Shown here: positions 16,340-17,089 of the stretch, one piece after another | How positions within the stretch are numbered: position 1 is the stretch's first letter | How the letters are laid out: each line of letters starts with the position of its first letter | Assembly (NCBI GenBank): GCA_015655535.1 | Contig: JAATEW010000021.1 | Span: 1-17,089, forward strand | Direction of reading: 5' to 3' | From: Hyphomicrobiales bacterium | GTDB taxonomy: Bacteria > Pseudomonadota > Alphaproteobacteria > Rhizobiales > Beijerinckiaceae | Length of the DNA: 17,089 nucleotides | Position numbers and translations under genes: made by a program | Notes under the pieces: generated by a model | The model's input: only the letters and a program-made list of their open reading frames with translations | What the model was told of the DNA's origin: nothing | Database searches by the model: none

Positions 16340-16364
16340 AATCTTGAGAATCGATCACGTTTCG

Positions 16365-17089
16365 TTACTTGGCCGACGACACGTCGTCAGGCAGACGGAA
16401 TGTCGTGAGCATGCCGCCCTGAGGGATCTTGTCGAGGCCCGTGGCCTTAGCCATGGCCGTCGCGCCGATCGCGCCGAACTTATCGCTCAAGTCCAATCCC
16501 GCCGTAACGGGAAGACCGATCCAGCCGCCGATTCCGGAGAAGACCGAAATATATTGGTGACCTTTGATCGAGTAGCTGATCGGATTGCCGATGATGCCGG
16601 AGCCGAGCTTGCGGTGCCACACGATCTTGCCGGTCTTGCGATCGACGGCACGGAAGTCGCCGCCGAGACTGCCGTAGAAGACAAGACCGCCATCCGTATT
16701 GAGCGTGCCGCTCCAATTCGGATAGGGATCGGCGATCTCCCAAAGCGTCTCACCTGTCAGCACATCGAATTTCTTCAACTTGCCGGTGATGCCGGGTTTC
16801 TCCGGATACATATAGACATTGGCGAACACATAGACCGTGCCTTGCTGCGTATGTGTGCGCGCCTGCGGTTCGTCCTCCATGCACCAATTATTCGTCGGCA
16901 CATAGAAGATGTTCGGCTCCTTCGGATCGACGAAGGCCGGCTGCTGGTCCTTGCCGCCCATGGCGGAGGGACAGGCTTGCGTGTTCTTGCCGATCGCGAA
17001 AGGCGAATGCTCGGCAACCTTGACGGGCCGCCCGGTTTTGAGATCGACCTTCTCCGCCCAGTTGACGGTCACGAACTTATTCGCGCGCA
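16365..17089 (-). CDS. xoxF: XoxF-type PQQ-dependent methanol/alcohol dehydrogenase, C-terminal part (partial)
   Basis: About 241 C-terminal residues; the frame is open beyond the window edge, reading RANKFVTVNWAEKVDLKTGR at the first visible codons, so the N-terminal part lies outside. The visible part shows PQQ dehydrogenase propeller blades: NNWCMEDEPQA, GETLWEIADPYPNWSGT, GGLVFYGSLGGDFRAVDRKTGKI, GNPISYSIKGHQYISVFSGIGGW, and an end GGMLTTFRLPDD. The W-motif-like blades (AVDRKTGKIVW, VLTGETLWEI) are typical of methanol and alcohol quinoproteins. The accessory genes downstream (XoxJ-like, c-553i/XoxG-like, beta-propeller, SBP) mark it as XoxF-type rather than calcium MxaF. The lanthanide-specific extra Asp near the active site is not in the visible part, so metal type and XoxF clade cannot be decided here. 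It acts in the periplasm. Confidence 0.87.
   Translation of the reverse strand, partial: RANKFVTVNWAEKVDLKTGRPVKVAEHSPFAIGKNTQACPSAMGGKDQQPAFVDPKEPNIFYVPTNNWCMEDEPQARTHTQQGTVYVFANVYMYPEKPGITGKLKKFDVLTGETLWEIADPYPNWSGTLNTDGGLVFYGSLGGDFRAVDRKTGKIVWHRKLGSGIIGNPISYSIKGHQYISVFSGIGGWIGLPVTAGLDLSDKFGAIGATAMAKATGLDKIPQGGMLTTFRLPDDVSSAK

Overview
The window looks like a piece of an alphaproteobacterial (Rhizobiales, probably Beijerinckiaceae-like) methylotroph chromosome. This is inferred from the genes and from moderately high G+C; no rRNA or other taxonomic marker is present. The signature is the 3' end of a XoxF-type PQQ methanol/alcohol dehydrogenase followed by its accessory genes, plus a rhizobial-style capsule export block and a cobalamin riboswitch.

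Layout. (1) Positions 1-223 hold the C-terminal end of a membrane transporter, perhaps of the OPT family, on the + strand. (2) Positions 305-4910, all on the - strand, form a capsule/surface-polysaccharide export block: a KpsT-like ATPase, a KpsE-like inner-membrane protein, an unrecognised soluble protein and a second KpsE-like protein. No KpsM permease is visible. (3) Positions 4911-5544 are a gene-free divergent spacer. (4) Positions 5545-6940 on the + strand carry two quinoprotein accessory genes, a SoxYZ-like fused carrier and a rhodanese-like CXXCW protein. (5) Positions 6941-7378 have no large gene but hold a 20-codon ORF with a near-perfect ribosome binding site. (6) Positions 7379-11235 are a B12/cobalt island: a DUF1289-containing protein and a five-TM membrane protein on the - strand, and divergently a cobalamin riboswitch followed by a BtuB-like TonB receptor. 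(7) Positions 11258-17089, on the - strand, are a xox operon read from right to left: xoxF (partial), a palindromic intergenic repeat, a XoxJ-like binding protein fused to ankyrin repeats, cytochrome c (XoxG/c-553i type), an ABC-type substrate-binding protein, a YVTN beta-propeller protein, and a decayed CXXCW gene.

How it works together. XoxF oxidises methanol (or another alcohol) in the periplasm and passes electrons to the cytochrome c. The XoxJ-like, SBP, beta-propeller, SoxYZ-like and CXXCW proteins are the recurring 'quinoprotein-associated' periplasmic set whose exact roles are mostly unknown. B12 uptake fits a methylotroph that needs B12-dependent mutases for carbon assimilation.

The most noteworthy observations are: a previously unmarked pseudogene of the CXXCW protein at the tail of the xox operon, with an intact paralogue about 4.3 kb away across the B12 island; the periplasmic binding-protein/ankyrin fusion; and the tiny ORF with a strong Shine-Dalgarno sequence.
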